Source of the DNA: Pontibacter mangrovi | GTDB taxonomy: Bacteria; Bacteroidota; Bacteroidia; Cytophagales; Hymenobacteraceae | Direction of reading: 5' to 3' | Length of the DNA stretch: 64,000 bases | Assembly (NCBI RefSeq): GCF_006385705.1 | Contig: NZ_VFRQ01000017.1 | Span: 1-64,000 of the forward strand | Shown: one piece after another, positions 1 to 8,629 of the stretch | Position numbering within the stretch: the first letter of the stretch is position 1 | How the letters are laid out: each line of letters opens with the position of its first letter | The notes under the pieces: model-generated | What the model saw: only the letters and a program-made list of their open reading frames with translations | Database searches by the model: none | What the model was told of the DNA's origin: nothing | Translations under genes and position numbers: made by a program

Positions 1-154
1 CTTGTCTTTATAGAAACTGTTCCCCTAGAAATTCGGCTATGCATGCACATAGTTATTATGCACCAAACATTGGGTATCCAATATCGATACTAGTAGATAA
101 ACGTCAACAAATGCTTACCTGCACTACATGCGAAACTACTGATTTTTACTTTCC

Positions 155-985
155 CTACACCATCACCAACTCCTCCTTCATACTTTCCTTCCGTTTCCAT
201 GCCAGCACAATGGCCAGCACCACCAGCGCGCGCACAATGGTGAAGATCAACTCGCCGGTTGGCTCCAGGTTGGTGGGGTAGGCCATGTTGGCGAGCAGGT
301 GCAGGAGGATAGCGCCAAGTATACTTCGGTTGGTGTTGTTGTATACCCAGGTGAAGATGAAGGAAAGCGTGATGAGTTGGAAAGACCAGGACCAGAACTG
401 GTAACCGAAGCCTTTGGCGTGCTGCGACGTGCCCTCGATAAAGAACAGCGGCAGGTGCCACAGTATCCAGACAACGCCAAGTATAAAGCTGCCAACTGTG
501 GGGCCATACTTTTGCTGCAGCGGGTCCAGCACGTAGCCGCGCCAGCCCAATTCCTCCGATACCGGCCCAGCCACAAGCATCACGAAGGCAAACAGAAGTA
601 TAGCCGAAGGCGAATCAAGGCCGCTGAACAGGCTGGCCACCGGCGGCTGCACGCCTCCGAAGAAAGTATACATGTAGTAGCCCAGCAGGTAGATAGCGGG
701 CATGATCAGCAGGATAACCAGCCACCACACGATACCGACACGTTTCACGCTGAATACCCGGCTCCAGAAGTCACGTTTAGCGGCTGCGTTGCCGTAGCGC
801 TGCACCAGGTAAATGGCCGAAAGCGAAGGCCCGAATGCACCGAGGATCAGCAGCGGCAACATCAGGTTCTCGGGGAGCGGCAGTGCCAGCATGGCGCCCC
901 ACACCAGCCACGAAAAGATAAAGCTCAGGGCAAAGAAGCCCCAGATAACGGAGAGGCTGGTTTCTTGTATGGCAGGTTTCTCCAT
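155..985 (-). CDS. CPBP family intramembrane glutamic endopeptidase
   Basis: A 276-residue polytopic membrane protein with the conserved motifs of the CPBP (Rce1-like) protease family: SEELGWRGY with Glu144/Glu145 and Arg149, the WHLPLFF motif with His177, and HLLAN with His229 and Asn233. In the family these Glu and His residues form the intramembrane active site; substrates in Bacteroidota are mostly unknown. I start it at 985 (MEKPAIQETS); the open frame extends to 1096, but the extra 37 residues look like translated upstream DNA. It diverges from the membrane protein at 1105. The family call is firm, the substrate unknown. Confidence 0.85.
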   Translation of the reverse strand: MEKPAIQETSLSVIWGFFALSFIFSWLVWGAMLALPLPENLMLPLLILGAFGPSLSAIYLVQRYGNAAAKRDFWSRVFSVKRVGIVWWLVILLIMPAIYLLGYYMYTFFGGVQPPVASLFSGLDSPSAILLFAFVMLVAGPVSEELGWRGYVLDPLQQKYGPTVGSFILGVVWILWHLPLFFIEGTSQHAKGFGYQFWSWSFQLITLSFIFTWVYNNTNRSILGAILLHLLANMAYPTNLEPTGELIFTIVRALVVLAIVLAWKRKESMKEELVMV

Positions 986-1104
986 AAAAGTCAGGTTGTG
1001 TTGTAAAAGTGATAGAGGAACATTAAAACACAATATAGTAAATATTGTATATACTTCCGCTGCAGCCGCTCTCAAAAACATTATACTCTTAAACAAAGTA
1101 GCTT

Positions 1105-1845
1105 ATGGCTATGGAACATCATGTATCTATCTGGCCGGTGCTGGTGCTGGCAATCATTCACTTCTTCGGGACCAGGCTTCGGTTTTTGGCGGGCGTGCCG
1201 CGCAGCGTATGGCTTTCCATAGCTGGCGGCGTGTCGGTGGCGTATGTTTTTCTGCACTTGTTTCCGGAGCTAAGCGAGGGGCAGGAGCAGGTTTCTAAGC
1301 TTAACTGGGCAGAGAAGTTTTTGAGCCACCACGTGTACCTGATGGCGCTGATAGGGTTGGCCGTGTTTTATGGCCTGGAGCGGATTGTGGTAGAAGAAAA
1401 GTATAAGCAACGGAAAGAGGGTACGCAGGAGCCCCCTCATCAGCAGGGCGTTTTCTGGCTGCACATCGGCTCCTTTGCCATCTATAATGCCCTCATCGGG
1501 TATATTCTTTTTCAGCGGGAGGAGGGCTCTTTGCAGAACCTGATGTTATTCTCCATCGCCATGGCCCTGCACTTTATAGTAAACGATTTTGGCCTGCAGG
1601 AGCACCATCATGACAGTTACAGACGCATGGGCCGCTGGGTATTGGTGGCTGCGCTGGTGGCAGGCTGGGGCGTTGGGTATGTGGTAGAGCTGCCCGAGGC
1701 GCTGGTGGTGTTGGTGATGGCCTTCGTGGGCGGGGGCGTGATTATGAACGTGCTGAAGGAAGAACTGCCCGAGGAGCGCGAAAGCCGCTACTGGGCCTTC
1801 GCGCTCGGGGCAGGTTTGTATGCTACTTTACTGTTATCTCTGTAG
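1105..1845 (+). CDS. ZIP-like integral membrane protein, function unknown
   Basis: A 246-residue protein with about eight hydrophobic segments. Residues near 50 read FLHLFPEL, and a later segment has ALHFIVNDFGLQEHHHDSY, a His/Asp/Glu-rich stretch in and beside a membrane span. This arrangement recalls ZIP-type metal transporters, and the last two spans (GGGVIMNVLKEELPEE) also look ZIP-like, but the classic HNxxD and HExPH motifs are not intact. Metal transport is therefore only a guess. Two ATGs, at 1105 and 1111, are possible starts. Its last 23 bases overlap the end of the convergent symporter gene. Confidence 0.6.
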   Translation: MAMEHHVSIWPVLVLAIIHFFGTRLRFLAGVPRSVWLSIAGGVSVAYVFLHLFPELSEGQEQVSKLNWAEKFLSHHVYLMALIGLAVFYGLERIVVEEKYKQRKEGTQEPPHQQGVFWLHIGSFAIYNALIGYILFQREEGSLQNLMLFSIAMALHFIVNDFGLQEHHHDSYRRMGRWVLVAALVAGWGVGYVVELPEALVVLVMAFVGGGVIMNVLKEELPEERESRYWAFALGAGLYATLLLSL

Positions 1846-3127
1846 GTGGGTGCAACTGGCCCTCGGTGCGTGCCACCAGCATCGACACGGTAGCGTCGCC
1901 GGTTACGTTTACGGTGGTCCGCAGCATGTCCAGCAGCCTGTCGGGGGCAAGTATAAGTGCGATGCCCTCTACCGGAATACCGGCCTGCTGCAGCACGATC
2001 ACCAGCATAACAGTACCGGCGCCAGGCACAGCGGCAGCCCCGATAGAGGCCAGGGTAGCGGTCATCACAATGCCTAACTGTGCCGTCAGGCTCAGGTCTA
2101 TGCCATAGGCCTGGGCTATAAACACAGCCGCCACTGATTGGTAAAGGCTGGTGCCGTCCATGTTGATGGTGGCGCCAAGGGGCAGCACAAAGCTGCTGAT
2201 CTCCTTGTTGATGCCCAGGTTCTTCTCGGCACACTCCATGGTTACAGGCAATGTGGCCGCACTGGAGGAAGTAGAGAAGGCCAGCATCTGGGCTGGAAAA
2301 ATCCCTTTCAGGAAGTGGCCATACTTTGTTTTGCCGATCGTCACGACCAAAACCGGGTACACCACAAAGATCATCAGGCCCAGGCCAATAGCCACTACCA
2401 GGCAGTAATAGCCCAGCACCAGCAGCAGCTCCAGCGCAGCGCTGGGGTCGTCGCCGGCAAACTCCACTACCAGACCTCCCAAAAGGGCAAACACGCCGTA
2501 CGGGGCCGCCATCATAATAATGTCCACAATTTTCAGGATGGCCATGTTCACGCCCTCAAAGAAGTCGTTTACGGGCTGGGCCTTGTCCGGAGGGATCAGG
2601 ATGAGGGAGATGCCGAAGAGCAGGGCAAAGAAAATAACCTGCAGCATGCTGCCATTGTCGGTCATGGAGTTGAAGATGTTGCTCGGAACGATATCTATGA
2701 GTGGCTGCAGCGGGCCCTGCTGTTCCACAGAGGCCGCATCCGTTGACTTTTGGCTGGTGGTAGAGGCAAACTGCTGCTTAAACTCTTCGCGCTTTTCCGG
2801 GGAGAAAGCCTTGCCCGGCTCAAAAGCGTTTACCAGCACCAGTCCCAGTACCACTGCTATCACTGTAGTGGTCAGGTAGAGGGCAATGGTTTTGGAGCCG
2901 ATGCGCGAGAGCCTGCTAATATCGCTGAGGCTGGTAACGCCCGTGATCAGCGACACCAGCACCAGCGGCACGGCAATCAGCTTAAGCAGGTTGATAAAGA
3001 TAGTGCCGAAAGGGCTGATCCAGTCTAGGGTAAACTCGACGAGACCCAGGGAACTGGCGAGCATCCCCCAAAGCACGCCTAAGGTCATGCCTATCAGAAT
3101 TTGCCAGTGTAGTGCTAGTTTCTTCAT
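1823..3127 (-). CDS. Dicarboxylate/amino acid:cation symporter (DAACS family)
   Basis: A 434-residue transporter of the glutamate/dicarboxylate-cation symporter family (GltP/GltT/DctA). Visible signatures are the serine-rich reentrant loop FSTSSSAATLPVT near residue 285, followed by NMDGTSLYQS, which in the family binds substrate and sodium. The N-terminus (MKKLALHWQILIGMTLGVLWG) is the usual first span. Substrate is likely glutamate, aspartate or a C4-dicarboxylate taken up with Na+ or H+; sequence alone does not separate these. There is a loop insertion near residue 120 (EKREEFKQQF), common in this family. Monocistronic and convergent with the ZIP-like gene. Confidence 0.9.
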   Translation of the reverse strand: MKKLALHWQILIGMTLGVLWGMLASSLGLVEFTLDWISPFGTIFINLLKLIAVPLVLVSLITGVTSLSDISRLSRIGSKTIALYLTTTVIAVVLGLVLVNAFEPGKAFSPEKREEFKQQFASTTSQKSTDAASVEQQGPLQPLIDIVPSNIFNSMTDNGSMLQVIFFALLFGISLILIPPDKAQPVNDFFEGVNMAILKIVDIIMMAAPYGVFALLGGLVVEFAGDDPSAALELLLVLGYYCLVVAIGLGLMIFVVYPVLVVTIGKTKYGHFLKGIFPAQMLAFSTSSSAATLPVTMECAEKNLGINKEISSFVLPLGATINMDGTSLYQSVAAVFIAQAYGIDLSLTAQLGIVMTATLASIGAAAVPGAGTVMLVIVLQQAGIPVEGIALILAPDRLLDMLRTTVNVTGDATVSMLVARTEGQLHPPTEITVK

Positions 3128-3380
3128 ACGTGGTTAAGCGGGCAGTACGTTTGCCGCAGTAGTAGCGGCCTATCGCACAGTTAGTTAGTGATCAAATCCA
3201 ACCCTTGCCTTAGTGAAGCAGGCGAAACGGCTAGGTTATGCTTTAGAAGCCAAACGGCTGTTAGGTAAAAATAAGCATAATTAGCCAGTAAGCGCAGCTT
3301 GTACCGAAAATATCCCGAATAAAATTGATTTAATCCTGCGTGTGCGACAAGGCCAGGGTGCCAGGGGCGCTAAAACTAGC
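3128..3380. other. Gene-free stretch upstream of the symporter
   Basis: This stretch lies between the symporter start and the cyclophilin terminator. It probably holds the symporter promoter. I see no convincing -7/-33 pair, no coding frame of note and no RNA gene. Confidence 0.4.
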
Positions 3381-3412
3381 AAGGCCTTCTCTGCAACTGC
3401 AGAGAAGGCCTT
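3381..3412 (-). terminator. Hairpin terminator of the cyclophilin gene
   Basis: A perfect 15-base inverted repeat: AAGGCCTTCTCTGCA at 3381-3395 and its complement at 3398-3412, just past the cyclophilin stop codon. There is no long T-run on the minus strand, so termination strength is uncertain. Confidence 0.7.
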
Positions 3413-3439
3413 GCCTTAATGTTCTAATTTAGCGCAGCA

Positions 3440-3898
3440 CTAGGCTTCGTTCACCACAATCTTTTCGATACGATCGTTGGCACGGATCTGGTCGATCACG
3501 TCTTCGCCTTCCACTACTTTGCCGAACACGGTATGGTTGCGGTCGAGGTGGGCCGTGTTTTTGCGGCTGTGACAGATAAAGAACTGAGAGCCACCTGTGT
3601 TACGGCCAGCGTGAGCCATGCTCAACACGCCGCGGTCGTGGTACTGGTTCTCGCCTGTCAGCTCACAATCGATCTTATAGCCGGGGCCGCCGGTGCCAGG
3701 CACGCCTTTAGCGCCCTCGCGGGTGTTCGGGCAGCCGCCTTGTATCACAAAGTCAGGAATAACGCGGTGGAAGGTAAGGCCGTCGTAGAAGCCTTCTTTG
3801 GCCAGTTTTATAAAGTTTTCTACCGTTTTTGGAGCGTCTTTCTCGTAGAACTCAACTTTCATTACTCCTTTGGCGGTATGGATGTCTGCGGTTTTCAT
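3440..3898 (-). CDS. Peptidyl-prolyl cis-trans isomerase, cyclophilin type
   Basis: A compact 152-residue cyclophilin, which isomerises Xaa-Pro bonds during protein folding. It carries FHRVIPDFVIQGG with the catalytic Arg near residue 45, SMAHAGRNTGGSQFFI, and HLDRNHTVFGKVVEG, all hallmarks of the single-domain bacterial (PpiB-like) form. There is no signal peptide (MKTADIHTAKGVMKVEF), so it should be cytoplasmic. Length fits a minimal cyclophilin. It is monocistronic with a strong hairpin downstream at 3381. Confidence 0.93.
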   Translation of the reverse strand: MKTADIHTAKGVMKVEFYEKDAPKTVENFIKLAKEGFYDGLTFHRVIPDFVIQGGCPNTREGAKGVPGTGGPGYKIDCELTGENQYHDRGVLSMAHAGRNTGGSQFFICHSRKNTAHLDRNHTVFGKVVEGEDVIDQIRANDRIEKIVVNEA

Positions 3899-4022
3899 GT
3901 ATGGTTTTGATTTAGTTTACATATTGTACCAGATAACAAAAGTACGCAATTTATAGTTTAAGAGAACAATAAGCAGACCTTACGCAAGGCTGCAAGCAAT
4001 TACAAACGCGACAACTACGACT

Positions 4023-4694
4023 ATGAAAACACTTAAGCATTTAGCGCTGGCCGTGGCGCTGTGCGGCAGCGCCGCCATGGTAAGCTGCGGCACACGCGAC
4101 GACAACGCAGCAAACGAGCTACAGGAAGAAACCAAGCCTAACCCAGGAGGGCAGGAAGAAGCGAAAATGACCAACCCGAACACGCCGGGCAAACAGGCAG
4201 GAGAGGGCGAGTTGGGCGGCGATCCGGTAGACGCTTCCATGACAGGCGTACAGGTGGGCGGCCAAGAAATGGTGCCTTCTAAAAACATCGTGCAGAACAT
4301 CAGTTCCGACAGCAACCTGCAAACCCTGGCCGCAGCCCTGCGGCAGGCTGGCTTGGTAAACACGTTAAACGGGAGTGGCCCCTACACCATATTTGCGCCA
4401 ACTAATGATGCCTTTAAGGCTATGCCGGAAGATGAACTGGAGAAACTGATGGAGGCCAGTAACAAAGACCAACTGGCAGCGCTGCTTAAAAACCATGTGG
4501 TGGCCGGCAAACTTACCGCTGCAGACCTGACGGAAGGCACCACCCTGAAAACACTTGGAGGGCAGCAGCTAAACGTAACAGCGAAAGGCGATGACATTAT
4601 GGTGAACGGCGCTAAAGTGGTGCAGGCAGATGCCATGAGCCAGAATGGCGTGATCCATATAGTGGAGAAAGTGCTGACGGAAGAGAAAATGTAA
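4023..4694 (+). CDS. Fasciclin (FAS1) domain lipoprotein
   Basis: A 223-residue secreted lipoprotein. The N-terminus has a hydrophobic signal ending at a lipobox (AAMVSC, Cys22). Residues about 25-85 form a low-complexity Asn/Gly/Glu-rich linker, then a single FAS1 domain from about 90 to 220 with LQTLAAALRQAGL, GPYTIFAPTNDAF, LLKNHVVAGKL and GVIHIVEKVL, the H1 and H2 motifs of the family. FAS1 domains mediate adhesion or binding; no enzyme activity is implied. Followed by a strong hairpin at 4714. Confidence 0.9.
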   Translation: MKTLKHLALAVALCGSAAMVSCGTRDDNAANELQEETKPNPGGQEEAKMTNPNTPGKQAGEGELGGDPVDASMTGVQVGGQEMVPSKNIVQNISSDSNLQTLAAALRQAGLVNTLNGSGPYTIFAPTNDAFKAMPEDELEKLMEASNKDQLAALLKNHVVAGKLTAADLTEGTTLKTLGGQQLNVTAKGDDIMVNGAKVVQADAMSQNGVIHIVEKVLTEEKM

Positions 4695-4713
4695 CCAAAC
4701 TGGTAACCTGTAA

Positions 4714-4767
4714 AAGCGGCCTGTGCAGCTACCGTAGCGGTTGGCTGCACAGGCCGCTTCTGTTTTT
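4714..4767. terminator. Intrinsic terminator between convergent genes
   Basis: A 16-base perfect stem, AAGCGGCCTGTGCAGC at 4714-4729 with its complement at 4744-4759, followed by T-rich sequence. It lies between the fasciclin gene (+) and the SDR gene (-) and could serve both. Confidence 0.8.
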
Positions 4768-4776
4768 GGGGTTTTT

Positions 4777-5478
4777 TTAAAAAGGATTAGTGGCCCACAC
4801 AGAATGCTCCGGTATAAAGCCGCGGTTATCCATCTGCAGCGCACTTTTGATGGCCCAGGCAATCTCCTCGCCGCGCAGCTTGTTGTGTTGGCTCTCGCGC
4901 TCCTGCCGGTCCGGCTGGCCAAAGGCGGTAGTTACCTCGCTGGGGTTTATCAGCATCACGCGCACGTTATACTTGCGCAGCTCCGCCTGCCAGCTTTGCG
5001 TCATACTTCTGAGCGCCGCCTTGGAGGAGGCATACACAGAGCCGCCTTCATACCCTTTTAGTGCAGCCGTAGAGCCGATGTTGATGATGTTGCCGTAGTT
5101 CTGTTTCTTGAAGATCTCCGCAGCACGGCCCGCCATCATGGCCGCCCCAAACACATTCACGCTGTAGATGCGCTGGAAATCCTCCACCGTCAGTTCCTCC
5201 ACCGGTTTAGAAACCCCGATACCCGCATTGTTGATCAGCACATCCAGTTTGCCGTACTCGTTCAGGAAAGCTTTGAACGTGCGCTTCACATCGTCGGGGT
5301 TGGCCACGTCGGCGGTGATGGGCATGGCGCCCAGGTCGCGGGCAGCCTTGTTCGTGCGTTTCTCGTCTCGGCCGGTAATGGCCACGTTGGCTCCTTTCTC
5401 TATCAATAGCTTTGCTGTGGCATGGCCAATGCCCAACGTGCCGCCCGTGATCAGGATATTCGCGTTTTCGAGTTTCAT
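4777..5478 (-). CDS. SDR family NAD(P)-dependent oxidoreductase
   Basis: A 233-residue classical short-chain dehydrogenase/reductase. It has the nucleotide-binding TGGTLGIGHA near residue 11, NNAGIG near residue 85, a catalytic Ser in INIGSTAAL and the YASSK Tyr/Lys pair near 150. The start (MKLENANILITGG) is typical. The closest recognisable relatives are 3-ketoacyl-ACP-reductase-like SDRs, but substrate cannot be assigned. It stands alone, with a 785-base repeat-rich gap upstream. Confidence 0.85.
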   Translation of the reverse strand: MKLENANILITGGTLGIGHATAKLLIEKGANVAITGRDEKRTNKAARDLGAMPITADVANPDDVKRTFKAFLNEYGKLDVLINNAGIGVSKPVEELTVEDFQRIYSVNVFGAAMMAGRAAEIFKKQNYGNIINIGSTAALKGYEGGSVYASSKAALRSMTQSWQAELRKYNVRVMLINPSEVTTAFGQPDRQERESQHNKLRGEEIAWAIKSALQMDNRGFIPEHSVWATNPF

Positions 5479-5947
5479 AGTATGATTCTTTGGTTCTGAA
5501 GTATAAATCCTTGTAACGGAGCGGGTGAGGGATTGGTTAGTGGGTTCATCTGGTGCAAGTATTTATACTTGTGTCTTATCACGATGTTGAGTTTCCCTGA
5601 AATGCTTCGGGGCAGGGTAACTCAATTGAATAGTATAGCCATAGCTTATACTTTGGCTATACTTTTAATTGTGATTTTACACTTTCATAGCCACTTTTCC
5701 TGCAGCTTCAATCAAGCTATCCTTACTAGCTCCCGTTCATCCTCCAGACTCATTTGCCTTTTGTTTCATCTCATACTTTCTGCCCTCCCAGGCCGGGGGC
5801 CTCGTCTTCCCGCATCGCGCTGTGTGCCTGAAGCTGCCTTCGCTCTGCTCCGGCTGCCGCAACCGCGGCACCGCAACATGCACAAGGCGCTCAACCCAAA
5901 GGCTGGGATCAGATCCGATAGCCACCGCTGACGCAGCTTAAACAGAA

Positions 5948-5983
5948 TTTCTCTCCTTGGCTAAGGAGGGGCAGGGGTGGTTT
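5948..5983. repeat. G-rich dispersed repeat, variant copy
   Basis: The stem CTCCTTGGCTAAGGAG is followed by GGGCAGGGGTGG. It matches the core of the copies at 6003 and 13491 with a different loop. Confidence 0.6.
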
Positions 5984-6002
5984 GACAGGGTTGGGGTGAG
6001 GT

Positions 6003-6045
6003 AAATTCCCCTCCTCGGAGGGGCTAGGGGTGGGTTTACACCTGC
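6003..6045. repeat. G-rich dispersed repeat, canonical copy
   Basis: The hairpin CCCCTCCTCGGAGGGG is followed by CTAGGGGTGGGTTTACACC. The copy at 13491-13532 differs by only about one base over 42. The same core appears in the longer repeats at 17359 and 63653. Confidence 0.85.
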
Positions 6046-6095
6046 ACGCGCTATAAGTGAAGCCATGGATTTATACTTCAGCAACAGGAATTTCA

Positions 6096-6152
6096 GATTC
6101 CCCTCCTTAGCTAAGTCGCTGATCCCAGACTTGTTTCGGGATAGGGGTGGTT
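6096..6152. repeat. G-rich dispersed repeat interrupted by a second hairpin
   Basis: The left half (GATTCCCCTCCTTAGCTAAG) and right half (AGGGGTGGTTGG) of the repeat are separated by about 25 bases. The insert forms its own hairpin, ATCCCAGA at 6122 against TTCGGGAT at 6135. A similarly split copy lies at 61106. Confidence 0.65.
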
Positions 6153-6191
6153 GGCCTCGGTAAAAGCCATAGATCTGGTAGCAAAAGAAAA

Positions 6192-6211
6192 AGGCGCAAA
6201 GTATTGCGCCT
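6192..6211 (-). terminator. Short hairpin, AGGCGCAA family, after rsgA
   Basis: AGGCGCAA, loop AGTA, TTGCGCCT, followed by CTAC. It resembles the hairpins at 40791 and 36101. It could act as the rsgA terminator or be a dispersed repeat; it lacks a clear minus-strand T-run. Confidence 0.45.
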
Positions 6212-6263
6212 CTACAAGTATAACTTTCTAACTCCCAAACTCTCTACCTCTCTAACTCCCAAA

Positions 6264-7187
6264 CTACTTCCGGTTGTCCTGGCCGTGCAGCATGCTCAGG
6301 TAGCTTTCGTAGCGGCTTAAGGAGATTTCGTTCTGGCGGACGGCCTCGATGATGGCGCAGCCGGGCTCGTTGAAGTGGGTGCAGTTGTTGAAGCGACACT
6401 GGTTCAGGCGCTCGCGCATCTCCGGGAAAAAGTGACTCAGCTCCGCCGGCGGAATGTCCACAATGCCCAGCTCTTTGATGCCCGGCGTGTCGATGACGAA
6501 GGTTTCCGGATCGATCTCAAACATTTCGGCGAAGGTGGTGGTGTGCACGCCTTTGTCGGAGAAGCCGGAGATCTCGGAGGTTTTCAGTTCCAGGTCGGGC
6601 ACGATGAGGTTGATGAGCGAGGATTTGCCTACGCCGGAGTGGCCGGAGAGGAGGGTGGTTTTACCGTGCAGCAGCGCCTTTATCTCGTCTATACCCTCGT
6701 TGTTCAGGGCCGACACCGCCAGGCTCAGGTAGCCGATCTTCTCATACATGTAGCTGATCTGGCGCTGGTATTCCTTTACATCCTCATCATACAAATCTGT
6801 TTTGTTGAAGATGAGCATGGCCGGGATATCGTAGGCCTCAGCCGTAACCAGGAAGCGGTCTATAAAGCCAAAGGAGGTGCGCGGCGACACCAGCGTGACG
6901 ATGAGCAGGGCCAGGTCCAGGTTGGCGGCGATGATATGGGAGTGGGCGGATTTGTGCGTGCTCTGACGGATGATGTAGTTCTCGCGGTCCTCGATCTTGT
7001 AGATCACGGCTGTGTCCTCGCCGGTGGTTTCTACTTCAAACTCCACGCGGTCGCCAACGGCCAGTGGGTTGCTTACCTTCAGGCCTTTTATCTTGAACTT
7101 GCCGCGCAGGCGTGCCCGGTGCAATTTGCCATCCTCGTCGCGCACCAAATACCACGATCCCGTCGATTTTACTACTACTCCTTTCAT
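6264..7187 (-). CDS. rsgA: Ribosome small subunit-dependent GTPase A
   Basis: A 307-residue RsgA (YjeQ) GTPase that helps the 30S subunit mature. The order is diagnostic: an N-terminal OB-fold (residues about 1-70), then a circularly permuted GTPase in which FNKTDLYDED (G4) precedes the P-loop SGHSGVGKSSLINL (G1) and DTPGIKELG (G3), and a C-terminal zinc finger (CRFNNCTHFNEPGC with the following helix). It lies 5 bases after waaA, so the two are probably co-transcribed. Confidence 0.96.
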   Translation of the reverse strand: MKGVVVKSTGSWYLVRDEDGKLHRARLRGKFKIKGLKVSNPLAVGDRVEFEVETTGEDTAVIYKIEDRENYIIRQSTHKSAHSHIIAANLDLALLIVTLVSPRTSFGFIDRFLVTAEAYDIPAMLIFNKTDLYDEDVKEYQRQISYMYEKIGYLSLAVSALNNEGIDEIKALLHGKTTLLSGHSGVGKSSLINLIVPDLELKTSEISGFSDKGVHTTTFAEMFEIDPETFVIDTPGIKELGIVDIPPAELSHFFPEMRERLNQCRFNNCTHFNEPGCAIIEAVRQNEISLSRYESYLSMLHGQDNRK

Positions 7188-7192
7188 TCCGT

Positions 7193-8434
7193 CTATTTCA
7201 GCAATTGGGTTACGTCGGCCATGATCTTAGCCGTGGCGCCCGCCTGCTCTTGTACGTATTCTTTTTCCTTGTCGGTTATACTTTGGCGCAGCCCCGGCGT
7301 GGTGTGCACCCGCTCAAATGCCTGCAGCAGCTCCTCCGCGCTCTGCACCGGAAAAGCACAGCTCAGCGCCACCAAATCCTTTGCCTCCTGAAACTTATCA
7401 TACTTCGGGCCGAAGAACAGCGGCAGCCCGAACACGGCAGCTTCCAGCGTGTTGTGCAGCCCTTTGCCAAAGGCGCCGCCGATGTAGGCGTAGGTGCCGT
7501 AGCTGTAAAGCGAGGAGAGCATGCCGATGTTGTCGATCACCAGCACGTTATACTTGGCCGCGTCTGTTTCAGAGGTCTGCGAGAAGCGCACGGCTCCCTC
7601 GCCCAAGCTTTGCATTACCACGTTTATACTTGCCTCGTTCACCTCATGCGGCGCGATGATGAACTTTATACTTGGTTTATACTTTTGGATCAGCGGGAGC
7701 AGCACTTCCACATCGGCAGGCCAGCTGCTGCCCACCATAAACACCTCCTGCCCGGCGGCAAAGGCCTCCACCAACGGTATAGTTTTTATACTTGCGGCTG
7801 TCTGCAGCACCCTGTCAAAACGCGTGTCGCCGGCGATGCTGGCGTTAGTGATATTTATACTTTGCAGCAGCTCCAGCGAGCTTTGGTTCTGGGTGTAAAT
7901 GTGCGTGAAGCGGCGCAGGATGTTGCGGTAAAAATAGCCGTAGCCCTTAAAGAACATTTGCTCCGGCCGGAAAATGGCCGAGATAGAAAGTACAGGTATA
8001 CTTCGCAGCTCCAGCTCCTGCAGGTAATAATGCCAGAACTCATACTTCACGAACACGGCCAGCTTCGGCTGGGTAATCTCTAGGAAGCGTCTGGCGTTGC
8101 CGGCGCTATCCAGTGGCAGGTAGAAAATATAATCGGCACCCGCGTAATTTTTGCGCACTTCGTAGCCGGAAGGGGAGAAGAAGGTGAGCAGCACTTTATA
8201 CTTCGGAAATGCCTCCCGGAACGCCTCGATCACCGGCCGGCCCTGCTCAAACTCGCCCAGCGAGGCGCAATGGAACCACACCAGCGGCGCCTGGTTCTGC
8301 TGCAGCGCCTCCTGCAGCCGCTCAAACTGCCGCTCGCGCCCCTGCCGCATCAGCCTGGCCTTCTCGTTAAAAGGCGCTACCAGGGCAATGGCGGTTCTGT
8401 AAGCCTTCAGGCCGATGTCGTAGAGTAGCTTCAA
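7193..8434 (-). CDS. waaA: 3-deoxy-D-manno-octulosonic acid transferase
   Basis: A 413-residue Kdo transferase that adds Kdo from CMP-Kdo to lipid A precursor at the inner membrane. It shows WFHCASLGEFEQGRPVIEAF with the conserved acidic residue near 63, a membrane-proximal N-terminal segment, and the GT-B C-terminal half with HEVNE and GGAFGKGLHNTLEAAVFGLP. First gene of a waaA-rsgA pair. It is remarkable for nine TATACT words (read on the plus strand), encoding Ser-Ile, Lys-Tyr-Lys and similar pairs with AGT and ATA codons that are otherwise uncommon here. Confidence 0.94.
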   Translation of the reverse strand: MKLLYDIGLKAYRTAIALVAPFNEKARLMRQGRERQFERLQEALQQNQAPLVWFHCASLGEFEQGRPVIEAFREAFPKYKVLLTFFSPSGYEVRKNYAGADYIFYLPLDSAGNARRFLEITQPKLAVFVKYEFWHYYLQELELRSIPVLSISAIFRPEQMFFKGYGYFYRNILRRFTHIYTQNQSSLELLQSINITNASIAGDTRFDRVLQTAASIKTIPLVEAFAAGQEVFMVGSSWPADVEVLLPLIQKYKPSIKFIIAPHEVNEASINVVMQSLGEGAVRFSQTSETDAAKYNVLVIDNIGMLSSLYSYGTYAYIGGAFGKGLHNTLEAAVFGLPLFFGPKYDKFQEAKDLVALSCAFPVQSAEELLQAFERVHTTPGLRQSITDKEKEYVQEQAGATAKIMADVTQLLK

Positions 8435-8450
8435 AATTTATACTAGGTTG

Positions 8451-8486
8451 AGACGCTCACAGGTCTAGAAGACGCTGTGAGCGTCT
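8451..8486. repeat. 12-base perfect inverted repeat
   Basis: AGACGCTCACAG at 8451-8462 and its exact complement at 8475-8486, with a 12-base spacer, between the divergent waaA and the lipoprotein gene. It could be a REP-like hairpin or an operator. Confidence 0.6.
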
Positions 8487-8545
8487 GGTTCTGCTGCAAA
8501 TATAGCGCTTTGCGTAGGGATAGTTGGTAAGGGAGGTGTGATTAC

Positions 8546-8575
8546 TTGGTGAGTTACTGTTATCTGCTATATTTG
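8546..8575 (+). promoter_or_regulatory. Bacteroidota-type promoter of the AT-rich gene pair
   Basis: TTG at 8546-8548, a 19-base spacer, then TATATTTG at 8568-8575, matching the -33/-7 consensus of the Bacteroidota primary sigma factor. The lipoprotein start is 55 bases downstream. Confidence 0.7.
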
Positions 8576-8629
8576 GTTAGAAAAACGTATGTTGTAACGT
8601 TTAGCAGTTAGTTACCAAGTATAAAAATC

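Larger units (their letters stand above)
5479..6263. other. 785-base gene-free stretch with several dispersed repeats
   Basis: No convincing gene. The first part is AT-rich and carries copies of the TATACTT word. Around 5750-5930 is a GC-rich segment without clear coding signs that reads like degraded repeat DNA. From 5948 to 6152 there are three copies of a CCCCTCC/GGAGGGG repeat. A hairpin at 6192 and two direct copies of TCTAACTCCCAAACT, about 24 bases apart, lie just before the rsgA stop. Confidence 0.6.

Noticed and set aside
1020..1050. AT-rich palindromic stretch near AATATAGTAAATATTG between divergent genes
   Set aside because: Ordinary promoter-region composition, no clear operator symmetry beyond chance.
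5737..5925. 62-residue minus-strand frame (SDPSLWVERLVHVAVPRLRQ) in the repeat-rich gap
   Set aside because: No initiation signals or domain, and surrounded by dispersed repeats; it reads like translated repeat DNA.
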